Virus record (IMG/VR): IMGVR_UViG_3300007555_000010
Coordinates: 1-45,326 of that record
DNA length: 45,326 nt
From: a virus
Strand: one strand, 5' to 3'
Positions 24,310 to 31,800 of this stretch are shown here, piece after piece. The position numbers were made by a program, and so were the translations under genes. The first letter of the stretch is position 1, and each line of letters opens with the position of its first letter. The notes under the pieces are model-generated. The model did no database searches. It was not told the origin of the DNA and saw nothing but the letters and a program-made list of their open reading frames with translations.

Positions 24310-24873
24310 ATGAGGATTTTATTATTTTTTTTCTTAGTTTTAATTGGTTTTTTAATTGGCAGTCTTGCTAGAGCAAATGACCCAATTGTCACTGAAAGCA
24401 CTTCTGAAGTAATTTCAAGCGGCACTATGGAAACAACAGTAAACAGCCCACCACCATCAGCCATTAGTCCAAATATTAGCAATAGCAATTCAGATTTATG
24501 TACTGTGGGCGTTGCTGGCGCAGTTCAAACGCAGATATTAGGTATCAGCGCAGGGACAACTTTCACTGAAGAAAATTGCCTGTTACTAAAAAAAGCTTCC
24601 ATTATGTATGACATGGGAATGCGCGTCTCAGCGGTGAGTATTATGTGTAGTGATAAAATCGTTTTTGAAGCCATGCTCAACGCGGGGACACCCTGTCCCA
24701 AGGATGGGTTGGTGGGGGATAAAGCTAGGTTAGCTTGGGAAATGCAAGCTGTTGAAGATCAAATTGAGTATGAACAAAATAGTCCAGTAAGGAATATATT
24801 TGATGGTAATACGGAAACAAAAATTGGGCTGGGCGTTATTTTTAGCACTCTTGCCTTCTTACTCGCAATGTGA
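24310..24873 (+). CDS. Exported membrane protein of unknown function
   Basis: The first of a run of exported proteins. The N-terminus (residues 1-23, RILLFFFLVLIGFLIGSLARA) is a signal peptide or anchor ending ARA/N. A Ser/Pro-rich linker follows, then a conserved domain with paired cysteines (LCTVGVAG, EENCLLLKKA, VSIMCSD, GTPCPKDG). A C-terminal hydrophobic segment (IGLGVIFSTLAFLLAM) could anchor it. AGGAGG precedes the start. I recall homologues in marine phages without known function. The 3' end overlaps the next gene by about 70 bases in another frame. Confidence 0.75.
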   Translation: MRILLFFFLVLIGFLIGSLARANDPIVTESTSEVISSGTMETTVNSPPPSAISPNISNSNSDLCTVGVAGAVQTQILGISAGTTFTEENCLLLKKASIMYDMGMRVSAVSIMCSDKIVFEAMLNAGTPCPKDGLVGDKARLAWEMQAVEDQIEYEQNSPVRNIFDGNTETKIGLGVIFSTLAFLLAM

Positions 24874-25672
24874 GCCATACACATACGGGACAACTGGAAA
24901 CGCCGCAGGGACTTCTCTAAGCTGGACTATGGCTAATGTTTTGCCAGAAGGTATTGGGCTAGATGTAAATGGGTTAATTTACAAATATACTACTGTAAAA
25001 AATCCAGAGGACGATATGCTTGTCCATGTTGGTAATTTAAATGCTAATGGCGACGGATACACATTCAAAGAAACTGATGATTGGTCAGGAGTTCCAAGCA
25101 ATACAATCGCAAAATCTTTTTCATTGCCAAATATACCATCAGCCCATTGGGGAAATGGCTCGATTGAAGTTGAGGGAACAGGTGAAGTTAAAGACGCTAT
25201 AGTCATATATAGTTATAGGCTTGATAAATGTTTTGACCCACAGGCTGACCCATCATGTGCTGGATATAGGCAACCAGTACCGCCTGTTATTGAATATGAA
25301 ATATATAACGCTTTAGATGATAATGCTGTTGTGGATAATATAGATGTAAAAGCTGATGCGGATTATGATGAAGATGAAGCAAAGCGTGATGAAGACGAGG
25401 AAAAAGAAGAACAAACAAGAATAGAGTTGGGTCTAGCTCAAGCTGAAAATGCATTAACTCTTACACTTGATCAGGGGCAGTCGCAGATCATCAACGCTAT
25501 GAATTCATCGACTAATATCGACACATACTATAATTCTAAGATTAATGGTGGTATATATAAGGATAAAGTAGTTTTAAATGGTGGCAATTTGCCAGATAAT
25601 AAAAAAGGTTTAAGAAATAATTTAGCACAGCAACTTCTGCATAATCAATTAGTGGACTTGCAATATGATTAA
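24803..25672 (+). CDS. Exported protein with acidic coiled-coil C-terminal half
   Basis: From ATG 24803 (AAGGA 9 bases upstream) the product is 289 residues. A signal peptide (residues 1 to about 24) precedes a beta-rich domain (SWTMANVLPEGIGLDVNGLIYKYTTVKN...DDWSG...NGSIEVEGTGEV). A very acidic stretch (DADYDEDEAKRDEDEEKEEQ) and a helical C-terminus follow. I recall this domain from marine phage genomes; function is unknown. The signal peptide is coded within the 3' end of the previous gene. Confidence 0.75.
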   Translation: MVIRKQKLGWALFLALLPSYSQCEPYTYGTTGNAAGTSLSWTMANVLPEGIGLDVNGLIYKYTTVKNPEDDMLVHVGNLNANGDGYTFKETDDWSGVPSNTIAKSFSLPNIPSAHWGNGSIEVEGTGEVKDAIVIYSYRLDKCFDPQADPSCAGYRQPVPPVIEYEIYNALDDNAVVDNIDVKADADYDEDEAKRDEDEEKEEQTRIELGLAQAENALTLTLDQGQSQIINAMNSSTNIDTYYNSKINGGIYKDKVVLNGGNLPDNKKGLRNNLAQQLLHNQLVDLQYD

Positions 25673-25682
25673 AAGGAAAAGA

Positions 25683-26174
25683 ATGATGAAATATTTAAGT
25701 ACAATTTTTATATTACTGGCTTGCCCAGCAGTAGCAAATGTTGACATTGTTGGAAGTGTCGAGGCCAAATGCGTAATTCAAACAACAAAATCTGGTGTAT
25801 ATGGAAACCCTATTGCCAGTAAATTAAGCACAACACCCGCTGATGGTGGGGTTTTGCCTGTAATAAGATATGATGTTTCTATAGCTGATGCTTATACAGC
25901 TAATATCACTCACCCAACATCTTTTAGTTCATCGCCAACTTTATCAGATACAGTTGCATGGACAGGCAGTACAAGCGTTACGCAAACGTCTGTTGCTGGA
26001 ATGTCAGCATATGAAGCCGCAAAAACTGTGGTGGACAGTACGACCATATTCGATTTGACATTGGCTGGTTCTACTTGGTTTTCTACAGCTTCAAGTGCAG
26101 TCTATGGACAAGCTAAACCTTTTTCTGGGGGTACATATACCGCTTCAGTAGTAGCAACGTGCATACCAAAGTAA
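25683..26174 (+). CDS. Exported pilin-like or coat-like beta protein
   Basis: Start 25683 (or the adjacent ATG 25686) is preferred over ATG 25665 because AAGGAAAAG lies directly before it. The signal peptide (MKYLSTIFILLACPAVA, cleavage at AVA/N) is clear. The mature protein of about 145 residues is Ser/Thr/Ala-rich with one Cys near the start (EAKCVIQT) and one near the end (VVATCIPK). That arrangement resembles the single disulfide of pilin or spore-coat-U-like folds. The resemblance is structural guesswork. Homologues are, from memory, found in marine phages. Confidence 0.72.
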   Translation: MMKYLSTIFILLACPAVANVDIVGSVEAKCVIQTTKSGVYGNPIASKLSTTPADGGVLPVIRYDVSIADAYTANITHPTSFSSSPTLSDTVAWTGSTSVTQTSVAGMSAYEAAKTVVDSTTIFDLTLAGSTWFSTASSAVYGQAKPFSGGTYTASVVATCIPK

Positions 26175-26554
26175 TATTATTTACCATACTTGGGTTTATG
26201 TTGGGAACTTATGCTCAATCACATGAGCAAACCCCAGCGTATCCTAGAATATTACCTTCTCACGTCGAAGGCGTGGTTAAGGTGCAATTACGATTATTGA
26301 ACAGGCGAAAAGAAATAAATTATTATGAAATTGGTTTGTTTGACAAGAATTTTGAAGAAATGGATTTTACCACAAAACGCAAAATAATAAAAATAGATTA
26401 TCAAGAAAAAGTAGATTTTGATATTTATTTAAGAAAATCTGATTTAAATAAGGCAGTTTATATTTGCACTGCCTCAAAAATTTTAAAATCAAATAAATCA
26501 AGGGCGGTAGTATCGTCTTTAGTATGTTCAAAATTAGGTGGAGAACCACTATGA
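26159..26554 (+). CDS. Exported protein adjacent to the pilin-like gene
   Basis: This 131-residue product probably starts at GTG 26159 (no good ATG is nearby), overlapping the previous gene by 16 bases. The signal peptide (KVILFTILGFMLGTYA) is followed by YPRILPSHVEGVVKVQLRLLNRR...YYEIGLFDKNF and a late VYICTASKIL. The strand pattern is loosely chaperone-like (usher-chaperone type), but no signature is decisive. The last codons (KLGGEPL-stop) are duplicated upstream of 26752. Confidence 0.68.
   Translation: MHTKVILFTILGFMLGTYAQSHEQTPAYPRILPSHVEGVVKVQLRLLNRRKEINYYEIGLFDKNFEEMDFTTKRKIIKIDYQEKVDFDIYLRKSDLNKAVYICTASKILKSNKSRAVVSSLVCSKLGGEPL
26530..26554 (+). repeat. 25-bp direct repeat, copy 1
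   Basis: This is identical to 26731-26755. It covers the last codons of the exported protein gene plus a Shine-Dalgarno (AGGTGGAG) and the ATG of the small gene at 26551. Confidence 0.95.
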
Positions 26555-26730
26555 AAAAATTAAGTAAAAAAATGGTAAGTGAGCAAAAAAGATTAAAAAA
26601 AGAAATAGATGAAAAGCTTTTGCAAATAGCTGATGGGGCAGGGTCAGATAGTAGAAATGAATATTACAAAGCAAAAGAAAATTTATTTTACTGGGTCACA
26701 GAAAAACATGTCGAAGGTTATGAGGTATAA
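26551..26730 (+). CDS. Small charged protein, paralogue of the protein at 30335-30517
   Basis: The 59-residue product starts at ATG 26551, overlapping the previous stop as ATGA, with AGGTGGAG upstream. It is Lys/Glu-rich. Its second half (NEYYKAKENLFYWVTEKHVEGYEV) resembles KQYFEAKEQLIKWKEIQTGKGYRI of the leftward early protein at 30335-30517. It is flanked by 25-bp direct repeats, so it looks like a recently inserted cassette between two exported-protein genes. Function is unknown. Confidence 0.75.
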   Translation: MKKLSKKMVSEQKRLKKEIDEKLLQIADGAGSDSRNEYYKAKENLFYWVTEKHVEGYEV

Positions 26731-26755
26731 AAAATTAGGTGGAGAACCACTATGA
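26731..26755 (+). repeat. 25-bp direct repeat, copy 2
   Basis: This is identical to 26530-26554. Here the KLGGEPL codons are a non-coding remnant, but the Shine-Dalgarno and ATG serve the gene at 26752. Confidence 0.95.
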
Positions 26756-27144
26756 GATTAGTATTTATATTATGTTTTTTGGCTAACATAGCAACGGCAG
26801 AGAACAGTTCTTTGTCACTTGCTTTGCCAAGCCCACCTATGAATTATCAGTCAGATAGTTTCTCTACAGGAAATATGAGATGTAGCAATTCTGTAGGTGG
26901 CGGAGTAAATCTTGAATATGGCGTTACAGGTGTTCTTTCTGGATTAGATACAAACAGCAAAGGGCGAGATATAGGTGTTTATGCAAGAATAGTTATTCCA
27001 CTGGATAAGCCAAAAGCGCGTATCAATTGTAATGACTTATACCAGATAGAGCTGGCACAGCGCAGATTGGAAATACAAAAACTACGTGACGAAATCGAAG
27101 CACTTAAAAACTTGCAAAATGTTGAAATGGAGTTTGAGGACTGA
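26752..27144 (+). CDS. Exported protein with coiled-coil C-terminus
   Basis: The 130 residues begin with a signal peptide (MRLVFILCFLANIATA/E). The mature part has FSTGNMRCSNSVGGGVNLEYGVTGVLSG, then IGVYARIVIPLDKPK, then one Cys and a coiled coil (residues about 100-130, LAQRRLEIQKLRDEIEALKN). I recall homologues in marine phages. A structural or spanin-like envelope role is possible; neither is proven. The stop overlaps the next start (TGATG). Confidence 0.7.
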   Translation: MRLVFILCFLANIATAENSSLSLALPSPPMNYQSDSFSTGNMRCSNSVGGGVNLEYGVTGVLSGLDTNSKGRDIGVYARIVIPLDKPKARINCNDLYQIELAQRRLEIQKLRDEIEALKNLQNVEMEFED

Positions 27145-27656
27145 TGGTGGATACAACAAAAATTGCAGATGATATTGACGGATTGGCTGACAAAAAAGTC
27201 AAAGTTGGTGGTTTTAAGCTGACTTTTGGGTCAATTATGGCTATACTTGCGTTTCTAAGCACAATCACAGGAACTTTATATGGAGGTTTTCTGATGTGGC
27301 AGAAGGTCGAGGCTGTTGCTGGCCTTGATTTAGATGAATATCAGGCTGAAATTAGATTTATAGATAATAAGATAACAGCATTAACGGAAAAATCAGAACA
27401 AGGGATAGATTACACACGCGACATTAAAAATAATTTAAAAAATGACATTCTTAGATTAGAAAAACAGTCGGATAGAACAGAACAATTAGTTCGTAATGTT
27501 TTAGATGATGCGCGTGATATGATTGACAAAGCTTCTAGGCGCTTTGAAACACAAAGAGAACAGCTAAGAAGTACACAAAAAGGCGATATGGCAGAGTTAG
27601 AAGCTCGGCTAGAGAAGTTAGTGCAAAGGGCTTTAGATAATCCCCTTGCAAATTAG
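27144..27656 (+). CDS. Membrane protein with long coiled coil
   Basis: The 170-residue product has a single transmembrane segment at about residues 28-52 (FGSIMAILAFLSTITGTLYGGFLMW), followed by about 110 residues of charged coiled coil. This is similar in outline to an inner-membrane spanin, except that the segment is not at the extreme N-terminus. It lies just before the EF-hand membrane protein and the lysis genes. Function is unassigned. Confidence 0.7.
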   Translation: MVDTTKIADDIDGLADKKVKVGGFKLTFGSIMAILAFLSTITGTLYGGFLMWQKVEAVAGLDLDEYQAEIRFIDNKITALTEKSEQGIDYTRDIKNNLKNDILRLEKQSDRTEQLVRNVLDDARDMIDKASRRFETQREQLRSTQKGDMAELEARLEKLVQRALDNPLAN

Positions 27657-27666
27657 GAGTAAAAAA

Positions 27667-27993
27667 ATGACTGAATTTGAAAAAGCTGATTTGGATGGAA
27701 ATGGTACTATTGACCAAGCTGAATGGGATAGAATAGCATTTGAAGATAAGCGCTTAAAAATGCTCGATGACGATGCACAAAGGGATGCCCAGCGCAAGAT
27801 GGCTTGGTTCTGTTTATGGGGCATGTTACTATATCCAGCAGGGGTAGTTATCACCAGCGGATTAGGATTAGACAAAGCCGCAAACATTATTGGTGATATG
27901 GCCAGTATATACTTTTTAAGTGTTGCGGGCGTAGTAGGTGTTTTCTTTGGTGTTACTAAAATGGGTGGCTCTAAGTCAAAAAATGGTGATTAA
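27667..27993 (+). CDS. EF-hand membrane protein
   Basis: ATG 27667 (AGGAG at 27655) gives 108 residues. An N-terminal EF-hand calcium loop is visible (DLDGNGTIDQAEW, with D, D, N, T, D and E at the coordinating spacing). A charged helix (RLKMLDDDAQRDAQRKM) and two transmembrane segments (WFCLWGMLLYPAGVVITSGLG and ASIYFLSVAGVVGVFFGV) follow. The family is, from memory, common in marine phages. A holin-like or Ca-sensing membrane role is conceivable but unproven. Confidence 0.82.
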   Translation: MTEFEKADLDGNGTIDQAEWDRIAFEDKRLKMLDDDAQRDAQRKMAWFCLWGMLLYPAGVVITSGLGLDKAANIIGDMASIYFLSVAGVVGVFFGVTKMGGSKSKNGD

Positions 27994-27995
27994 TT

Positions 27996-28391
27996 ATGTA
28001 TCAATATTTTGTAAAAAATGTCTTAAAAGTCGTTGATGGTGATACTGTAGATGTAGAAATTGATCTGGGCTTTGATTTGACTAAAAAAGAACGTGTTCGC
28101 TTGGGTGGAATAGATACACCAGAAAGTAGAACTAGAGACTTGGAAGAAAAGAAACTAGGTCTTCAAGCTAAAGATTATCTCAAAAGCTTAATCATGAACG
28201 CTGATAAATTAATTGTTAGAACAGAAAAAGATGGTAAATTCGGAAGAATGATTGGGTATTTATATATGAACCCTGATGCAACAGTATCTTTAAATCAAAT
28301 GCTCATAGATGAAGGTTTCGCGTGGATGTATGATGGCGGTACTAAGAAAAAGGATTTGCAAGAATTACTTGATAAAAGGAGAATGCAATAA
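27996..28391 (+). CDS. SNase-like (thermonuclease) nuclease
   Basis: This 131-residue OB-fold nuclease has the staphylococcal nuclease pattern: VLKVVDGDTVDVEIDLGF, VRLGGIDTPESR and KDGKFGRMIGYLY, supplying the expected acidic and Arg active-site residues. It has no signal peptide, so it is likely cytoplasmic. It may degrade host DNA or repair phage DNA. The stop overlaps the holin start (TAATG). Confidence 0.88.
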   Translation: MYQYFVKNVLKVVDGDTVDVEIDLGFDLTKKERVRLGGIDTPESRTRDLEEKKLGLQAKDYLKSLIMNADKLIVRTEKDGKFGRMIGYLYMNPDATVSLNQMLIDEGFAWMYDGGTKKKDLQELLDKRRMQ

Positions 28392-28786
28392 TGTTAGCAA
28401 GTTTAATAGGACCAGTTACTGGTTTATTGGATAAAGTTATTGAAGATAAAGATCAAAAGGCCGCTTTAGCTCATGAGATCGCCACAATGTCCGACCAGCA
28501 CGCTCAAGAGGCACTTATGGGGCAACTTGAAATAAACAAAGCAGAAGCCTCTAGCGGCTCTTTATTCAAAGGTGGATGGCGACCATTCATAGGTTGGGTT
28601 TGTGGATTTGCTTTTGCTTATCATTTTGTACTGCAACCTCTTATTGTCTTTGGAGTTACGGCGGCTGGTGTAGATATGCCAGCTTTACCAGAATTTGACA
28701 TGGGTAGCTTGCTTACAGTTATGATGGGTATGCTAGGTTTAGGTGGACTTAGATCAGTTGAAAAACTCAAAAAAATTGAGAAATAA
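28391..28786 (+). CDS. Holin of the 3TM superfamily
   Basis: The 131 residues match the Holin_3TMs pattern: an N-terminal helix (LIGPVTGLLDKVIEDKDQK), then GQLEINKAEASSGSLFKGGWRPFIGWVCGFAFAYHF, then two further hydrophobic stretches (LQPLIVFGVTAAG and LLTVMMGMLGLGGLRSVEKL). It should form membrane lesions that release the endolysin encoded immediately downstream. Confidence 0.9.
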   Translation: MLASLIGPVTGLLDKVIEDKDQKAALAHEIATMSDQHAQEALMGQLEINKAEASSGSLFKGGWRPFIGWVCGFAFAYHFVLQPLIVFGVTAAGVDMPALPEFDMGSLLTVMMGMLGLGGLRSVEKLKKIEK

Positions 28787-28797
28787 AGGAATAGAAA

Positions 28798-29619
28798 ATG
28801 AAACTTACTGATGATCAAGTAAATGAATTACTTCATGGCAACTCAAATTGGTCAGATTGGGTGAAGCCAATGCAAGAGTTATTGCCACAATATGAAATAA
28901 ATACGCCAGCACGTATTGCTGGTTTCATAGCTCAATGCGGTCATGAAAGTTTAAATTTTACAGTTTTAGAAGAAAATTTGAACTATTCAGCGAAAGGTTT
29001 GAACGCAATCTTTCCTAAATACTTCAAAAATGCTGGCAGAGATGCAGAGAAGTACCATAGAAAGCCTCAAGACATAGCAAACGTAGTATATGCTAATAGA
29101 ATGAAAAATGGTGATACTGAGAGCAATGATGGTTGGAAATTTCGTGGCCGTGGGGTCATTCAATTAACTGGCCGTTCAAACGTCACAAGATTTGCAAATG
29201 ATATGAATATGGCAATTTCAGAAGCAATAGAATATTTAGAAACAAAAATGGGTGCTTTGCATAGTGCTTGTTGGTATTGGGATAGTAGAAACATCAACAG
29301 ATCAGCAGATGATGGTGATATTGTTACTATGACCAAGCTAGTTAATGGTGGGACTATAGGAATTGAAGACAGAAAACATCATTACGCTAGAGCCATAGAA
29401 ATACTAGATGGCACATATGTTCCAAAACCAAGTCCAATTTTGCTGAAGGTTGGCAGTACAGGCGATAAAGTAAAAGATATTCAAGAGGCTTTAGGTCTTG
29501 ATGCAGATGGGCATTTCGGCAGAGTTACAAAAGCAAAAGTAATGGAATGGCAACAATCAAACGGATTAACTGCTGATGGTATTGTTGGAAGTAAAACCTA
29601 TAAAAAACTAATAGGATAA
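28798..29619 (+). CDS. Endolysin: GH19 chitinase-like/lysozyme domain with C-terminal peptidoglycan-binding domain
   Basis: Residues 1 to about 205 match GH19-type phage endolysins: RIAGFIAQCGHESLNFTVLEENLNYS (with catalytic Glu candidates), WKFRGRGVIQLTGRSNVTRF, and SACWYWDSRNIN. Residues about 212-273 are a PG_binding_1 domain (LKVGSTGDKVKDIQEALGL..DGHFGRVTKAKVMEWQQSNGLTADGIVG). There is no signal peptide, so export relies on the holin. Confidence 0.93.
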   Translation: MKLTDDQVNELLHGNSNWSDWVKPMQELLPQYEINTPARIAGFIAQCGHESLNFTVLEENLNYSAKGLNAIFPKYFKNAGRDAEKYHRKPQDIANVVYANRMKNGDTESNDGWKFRGRGVIQLTGRSNVTRFANDMNMAISEAIEYLETKMGALHSACWYWDSRNINRSADDGDIVTMTKLVNGGTIGIEDRKHHYARAIEILDGTYVPKPSPILLKVGSTGDKVKDIQEALGLDADGHFGRVTKAKVMEWQQSNGLTADGIVGSKTYKKLIG

Positions 29620-29622
29620 GTA

Positions 29623-29862
29623 ATGATCACTAAAATTGCTCATCGTGGAAAATTATCACAAGGACAAATAACTCGATTGGGTGGTTTAATCGCTTTTGTA
29701 TGCGGAAGAACGCCATATGAACACATAATGAAAGATTTATATGAGAATGATTTTTTAATTCAGGAAAAATCAGAGCCAATATTAACTAATAAAGGAAAAA
29801 ATGAATTAAATAGGTTGACAGCAATGGCGGGCTTGCGTCCAGAACATTATGCAGATATTTAG
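29623..29862 (+). CDS. Small hypothetical protein ending the late operon
   Basis: The 79-residue product contains LGGLIAFVCGRTPYEHIMKDLYENDFL. No transmembrane segment or recognised motif is seen. It follows the endolysin with a 3-base gap and is the last rightward gene before the convergent junction. Function is unknown; a role in lysis timing is only suggested by position. Confidence 0.65.
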   Translation: MITKIAHRGKLSQGQITRLGGLIAFVCGRTPYEHIMKDLYENDFLIQEKSEPILTNKGKNELNRLTAMAGLRPEHYADI

Positions 29863-29867
29863 TTTCG

Positions 29868-29950
29868 GTGGGGCGTAAATCTAATTCGGGCAAAAGAACT
29901 TAGATAGATGTGTTACCAAATGCGCTACATTTAAATTCATCGCGCCCCAC
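29868..29950. terminator. Long-range inverted repeat in the convergent junction
   Basis: GTGGGGCG (29868-29875) and its exact complement CGCCCCAC (29943-29950) enclose 67 bases between the ends of the rightward late operon and the leftward early operon. It could form a bidirectional stop or a structured 3' end. There is no clear T-run. Nothing else is seen in the gap 29863-29960. Confidence 0.4.
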
Positions 29951-29960
29951 ACGATTTTTC

Positions 29961-30338
29961 TTATTTTAATATTAATTTATCTCTAGGTAAATCATACTTA
30001 TCAACAACTCTTTCTACTGTTGGAAGTGATAAGTGAAGTGCATATGCAATTTGAATGTTGTTTAAGTTCATAACCAATAGCCTGTTTATGGTGATGGTTT
30101 GTTTATTAACAACAATATAATCCAACTCTTTTTGTTTTCTTTTGTTGGCCGCAATTGCTTTTTGTTGTGAGATACGCCCTCTATCAAACTTAGAATGAGT
30201 TTCCTCACCACCATACCTTTTTTCTTGTTTGGCCTTTAAGCGCATAAGCGCGGCGGTTTCAGCTTCAGTTGGCTTTCTTCCATGCGCCTTCTTAAAGCTA
30301 TCAAGACTAATTTCCACATTACTTAATGAAATACTCAT
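29961..30338 (-). CDS. Putative DNA-binding protein (C-terminal HTH-like)
   Basis: The 125 residues have a basic, Lys/Arg-rich middle and a C-terminal helix-turn-helix-like segment (LLVMNLNNIQIAYALHLSLPTVERVVDKY). It is the last gene of a leftward early operon, coupled to its neighbour by ATGA overlap. Likely a regulator; the target is unknown. Confidence 0.65.
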   Translation of the reverse strand: MSISLSNVEISLDSFKKAHGRKPTEAETAALMRLKAKQEKRYGGEETHSKFDRGRISQQKAIAANKRKQKELDYIVVNKQTITINRLLVMNLNNIQIAYALHLSLPTVERVVDKYDLPRDKLILK

Positions 30339-30517
30339 ATTCTATATCCCTTTCCTGTTTGTATTTCTTTCCACTTTATAAGCTGTTCTTTCGCTTCAAA
30401 GTATTGTTTTTTTGCACTCAACGGACTGTCTTTATTTGTCCATTGAGTGTATTTTTCATTCAAGGTATCCACTAAGTTCTTGTGAATATCCTTTAATTCC
30501 AAAGGCAACTCTTTCAC
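30335..30517 (-). CDS. Small charged early protein, paralogue of the protein at 26551
   Basis: The 60 residues are helical and charged. The C-terminal half (KKQYFEAKEQLIKWKEIQTGKG) resembles the small protein inserted at 26551. Overlaps of 4 bases on both sides (ATGA) place it in a tightly coupled operon of small regulators. Function is unknown. Confidence 0.7.
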   Translation of the reverse strand: MKELPLELKDIHKNLVDTLNEKYTQWTNKDSPLSAKKQYFEAKEQLIKWKEIQTGKGYRI

Positions 30518-30711
30518 TTTGTTGCCTCTTTTACTGGCTTAATAAATTTTAAATCATTTTCTTTGCAGAAGTGATACAATTGCTGACGATGCATACCCAA
30601 TACTCTGGCCGCTTCAGCCATAGTATATCCCTGAACAATTTGTTCCATTATAAGGCCAATACGTTCAGCCTTTTGCATGTAGAGCAATTTTTTCCATTTA
30701 CTTTGTATCAT
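30514..30711 (-). CDS. Small helix-turn-helix regulator
   Basis: The 65 residues contain a plain HTH: IVQGYTMAEAARVLGMHRQQLYHFCKEN. The region is Fis/NtrC-like or transposase-like in style. It is a candidate early regulator, coupled to both neighbours by ATGA overlaps. It is one candidate for the protein that reads the shared operator described at the early promoters. Confidence 0.75.
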   Translation of the reverse strand: MIQSKWKKLLYMQKAERIGLIMEQIVQGYTMAEAARVLGMHRQQLYHFCKENDLKFIKPVKEATK

Positions 30712-31058
30712 AATCCAATAATCCTTTTCATTTCTTTTACTTGGAAATATTCATTGTGCTGGGGATGGCGTGACATAAACAATCGCGCATAAAGGCCAAG
30801 AAAATCATTGGTTATCTTGTAGCGTTCTGTTGATGAATTGATTGTACTTTCCCAGCGCATTCTATTGCCTATCATCCAATGTGAACCGCGATCTGGTCTT
30901 TTAGATATTAACTGTAGAGTGAACTGCTCAAACATCTGATAGACTTCAGGTTCTGTCCTATAGTGGTACAAGAACCTAGTGGCCAAATCATCTTTTCTCA
31001 TATTGTGCTTTGCACCATCTAAGAAGTTTATGAATTCATTTTCTGTTTCAAATTGCAT
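30708..31058 (-). CDS. Conserved phage protein of unknown function
   Basis: From ATG 31058 (AAAGG about 7 bases upstream) the protein has 116 residues; ATG 31073 is in frame and also possible. It contains HWMIGNRMRWESTINSSTERYKITNDFLGLYARLFMSRHPQHNEYFQVKE. I recognise this as a widespread small phage/prophage family with no assigned role. It lies below a GNRA-loop hairpin separating it from the preceding gene. Confidence 0.78.
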   Translation of the reverse strand: MQFETENEFINFLDGAKHNMRKDDLATRFLYHYRTEPEVYQMFEQFTLQLISKRPDRGSHWMIGNRMRWESTINSSTERYKITNDFLGLYARLFMSRHPQHNEYFQVKEMKRIIGL

Positions 31059-31070
31059 TTTATAACCTTT

Positions 31071-31078
31071 CATTTGAT
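31071..31078 (-). promoter_or_regulatory. ATCAAATG element (processed or initiating 5' end?)
   Basis: The same octamer seen at +1 of the early promoters lies here 4 bases after a hairpin, with no -10 box above it. It may mark an RNA processing site or an internal ribosome entry region. Its ATG is in frame with the downstream gene. Confidence 0.45.
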
Positions 31079-31082
31079 TGAT

Positions 31083-31096
31083 GGGGCTTTCGCCCC
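31083..31096 (-). terminator. GGGGC-GAAA-GCCCC hairpin
   Basis: On the minus strand this is a 5-bp GC stem with a GNRA (GAAA) tetraloop, between the stop of the 31103 gene and the next start. No T-run follows, so it is more likely a stabiliser or processing element than a terminator. Confidence 0.6.
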
Positions 31097-31102
31097 GTTT
31101 GA

Positions 31103-31741
31103 TTAAACATTGATGTTTCGTATAATACTAACACCATCATTTAGTGGTTCGTATCTATCATCATTTAATACAGATACTTTAGTTGGGCGCTGTATTGTGG
31201 TTTGCTTAATACCATCGCGCTCGCCATGTTCTTTGATCTTTGCCATGCAGTTGATCAAAGTACCCTTGCTACCCCAGCAGTTTGTGCCTTTGTAGATAAC
31301 AATATTATTATTCTCATCACGGCAGATATTGACATATGTTGTGCCGTAAAACCCATCAAATTCAACAACGTGCTGTACTGTCAGATCAAAAGATTGACGC
31401 TCGCCAACAACACCAACATGAACACAATTAACATCAGCCCCTTTGCGTTCAGCAAGTTGAGCCGCCCTTTTATCAATTATTTTCACAACTGCATCACGCT
31501 GTTTCTCAGTTAAAGAACCATAATCATTTAAAGCTGTTTCCATTTTGCCAAGAAAGCTATCTGGTTTATCATATTTTGCACCAGCTAGAAATTCTGTGAT
31601 TTCTTGTGCGCGCTCATCATTAGCAAAAAACTTTTTAGAGCGACCTATAATAGCATTAGCTTTAATTCTGGCTTCAACAGCCGCTACATATCTTGGGTTA
31701 TCCCATTTGTTTCCATAATCGTTTTCTGGGTAGTATGTCAT
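31103..31741 (-). CDS. Early protein of unknown function (possible OB-fold C-terminal half)
   Basis: Start 31741 is chosen because AAAAGGA lies upstream and the predicted -10 box of this operon lies at 31773-31778, which excludes the longer frame start at 31789. The product has 212 residues. The N-terminal half is helical (RSKKFFANDERAQEITEFLAG...LTEKQRDAVVKIIDKR). The C-terminal half is beta-rich with conserved-looking cysteines (VNCVHVGVVGERQSFDLTVQHVVEF...YVNICRDE...GTNCWGSKG). It may bind nucleic acid. The family is not recognised. Confidence 0.72.
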   Translation of the reverse strand: MTYYPENDYGNKWDNPRYVAAVEARIKANAIIGRSKKFFANDERAQEITEFLAGAKYDKPDSFLGKMETALNDYGSLTEKQRDAVVKIIDKRAAQLAERKGADVNCVHVGVVGERQSFDLTVQHVVEFDGFYGTTYVNICRDENNNIVIYKGTNCWGSKGTLINCMAKIKEHGERDGIKQTTIQRPTKVSVLNDDRYEPLNDGVSIIRNINV

Positions 31742-31757
31742 TTTAATAATCCTTTTG

Positions 31758-31800
31758 CATTTGATAATGTAGATCATACAGCAAAACACAGCACTGTCAA
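31758..31800 (-). promoter_or_regulatory. Early promoter P(31741) with ATCAAATG start element
   Basis: Minus strand: -35 TTGACA (31795-31800), 16-base spacer, -10 TATGAT (31773-31778), then after 7 bases ATCAAATG (31758-31765). It is a strong sigma70-type promoter for the leftward operon 31741-29961. Confidence 0.85.

Noticed and set aside
27144-27656. Inner-membrane spanin assignment
   Set aside because: The transmembrane segment is not at the extreme N-terminus and no overlapping outer-membrane lipoprotein gene is present; left as a coiled-coil membrane protein.
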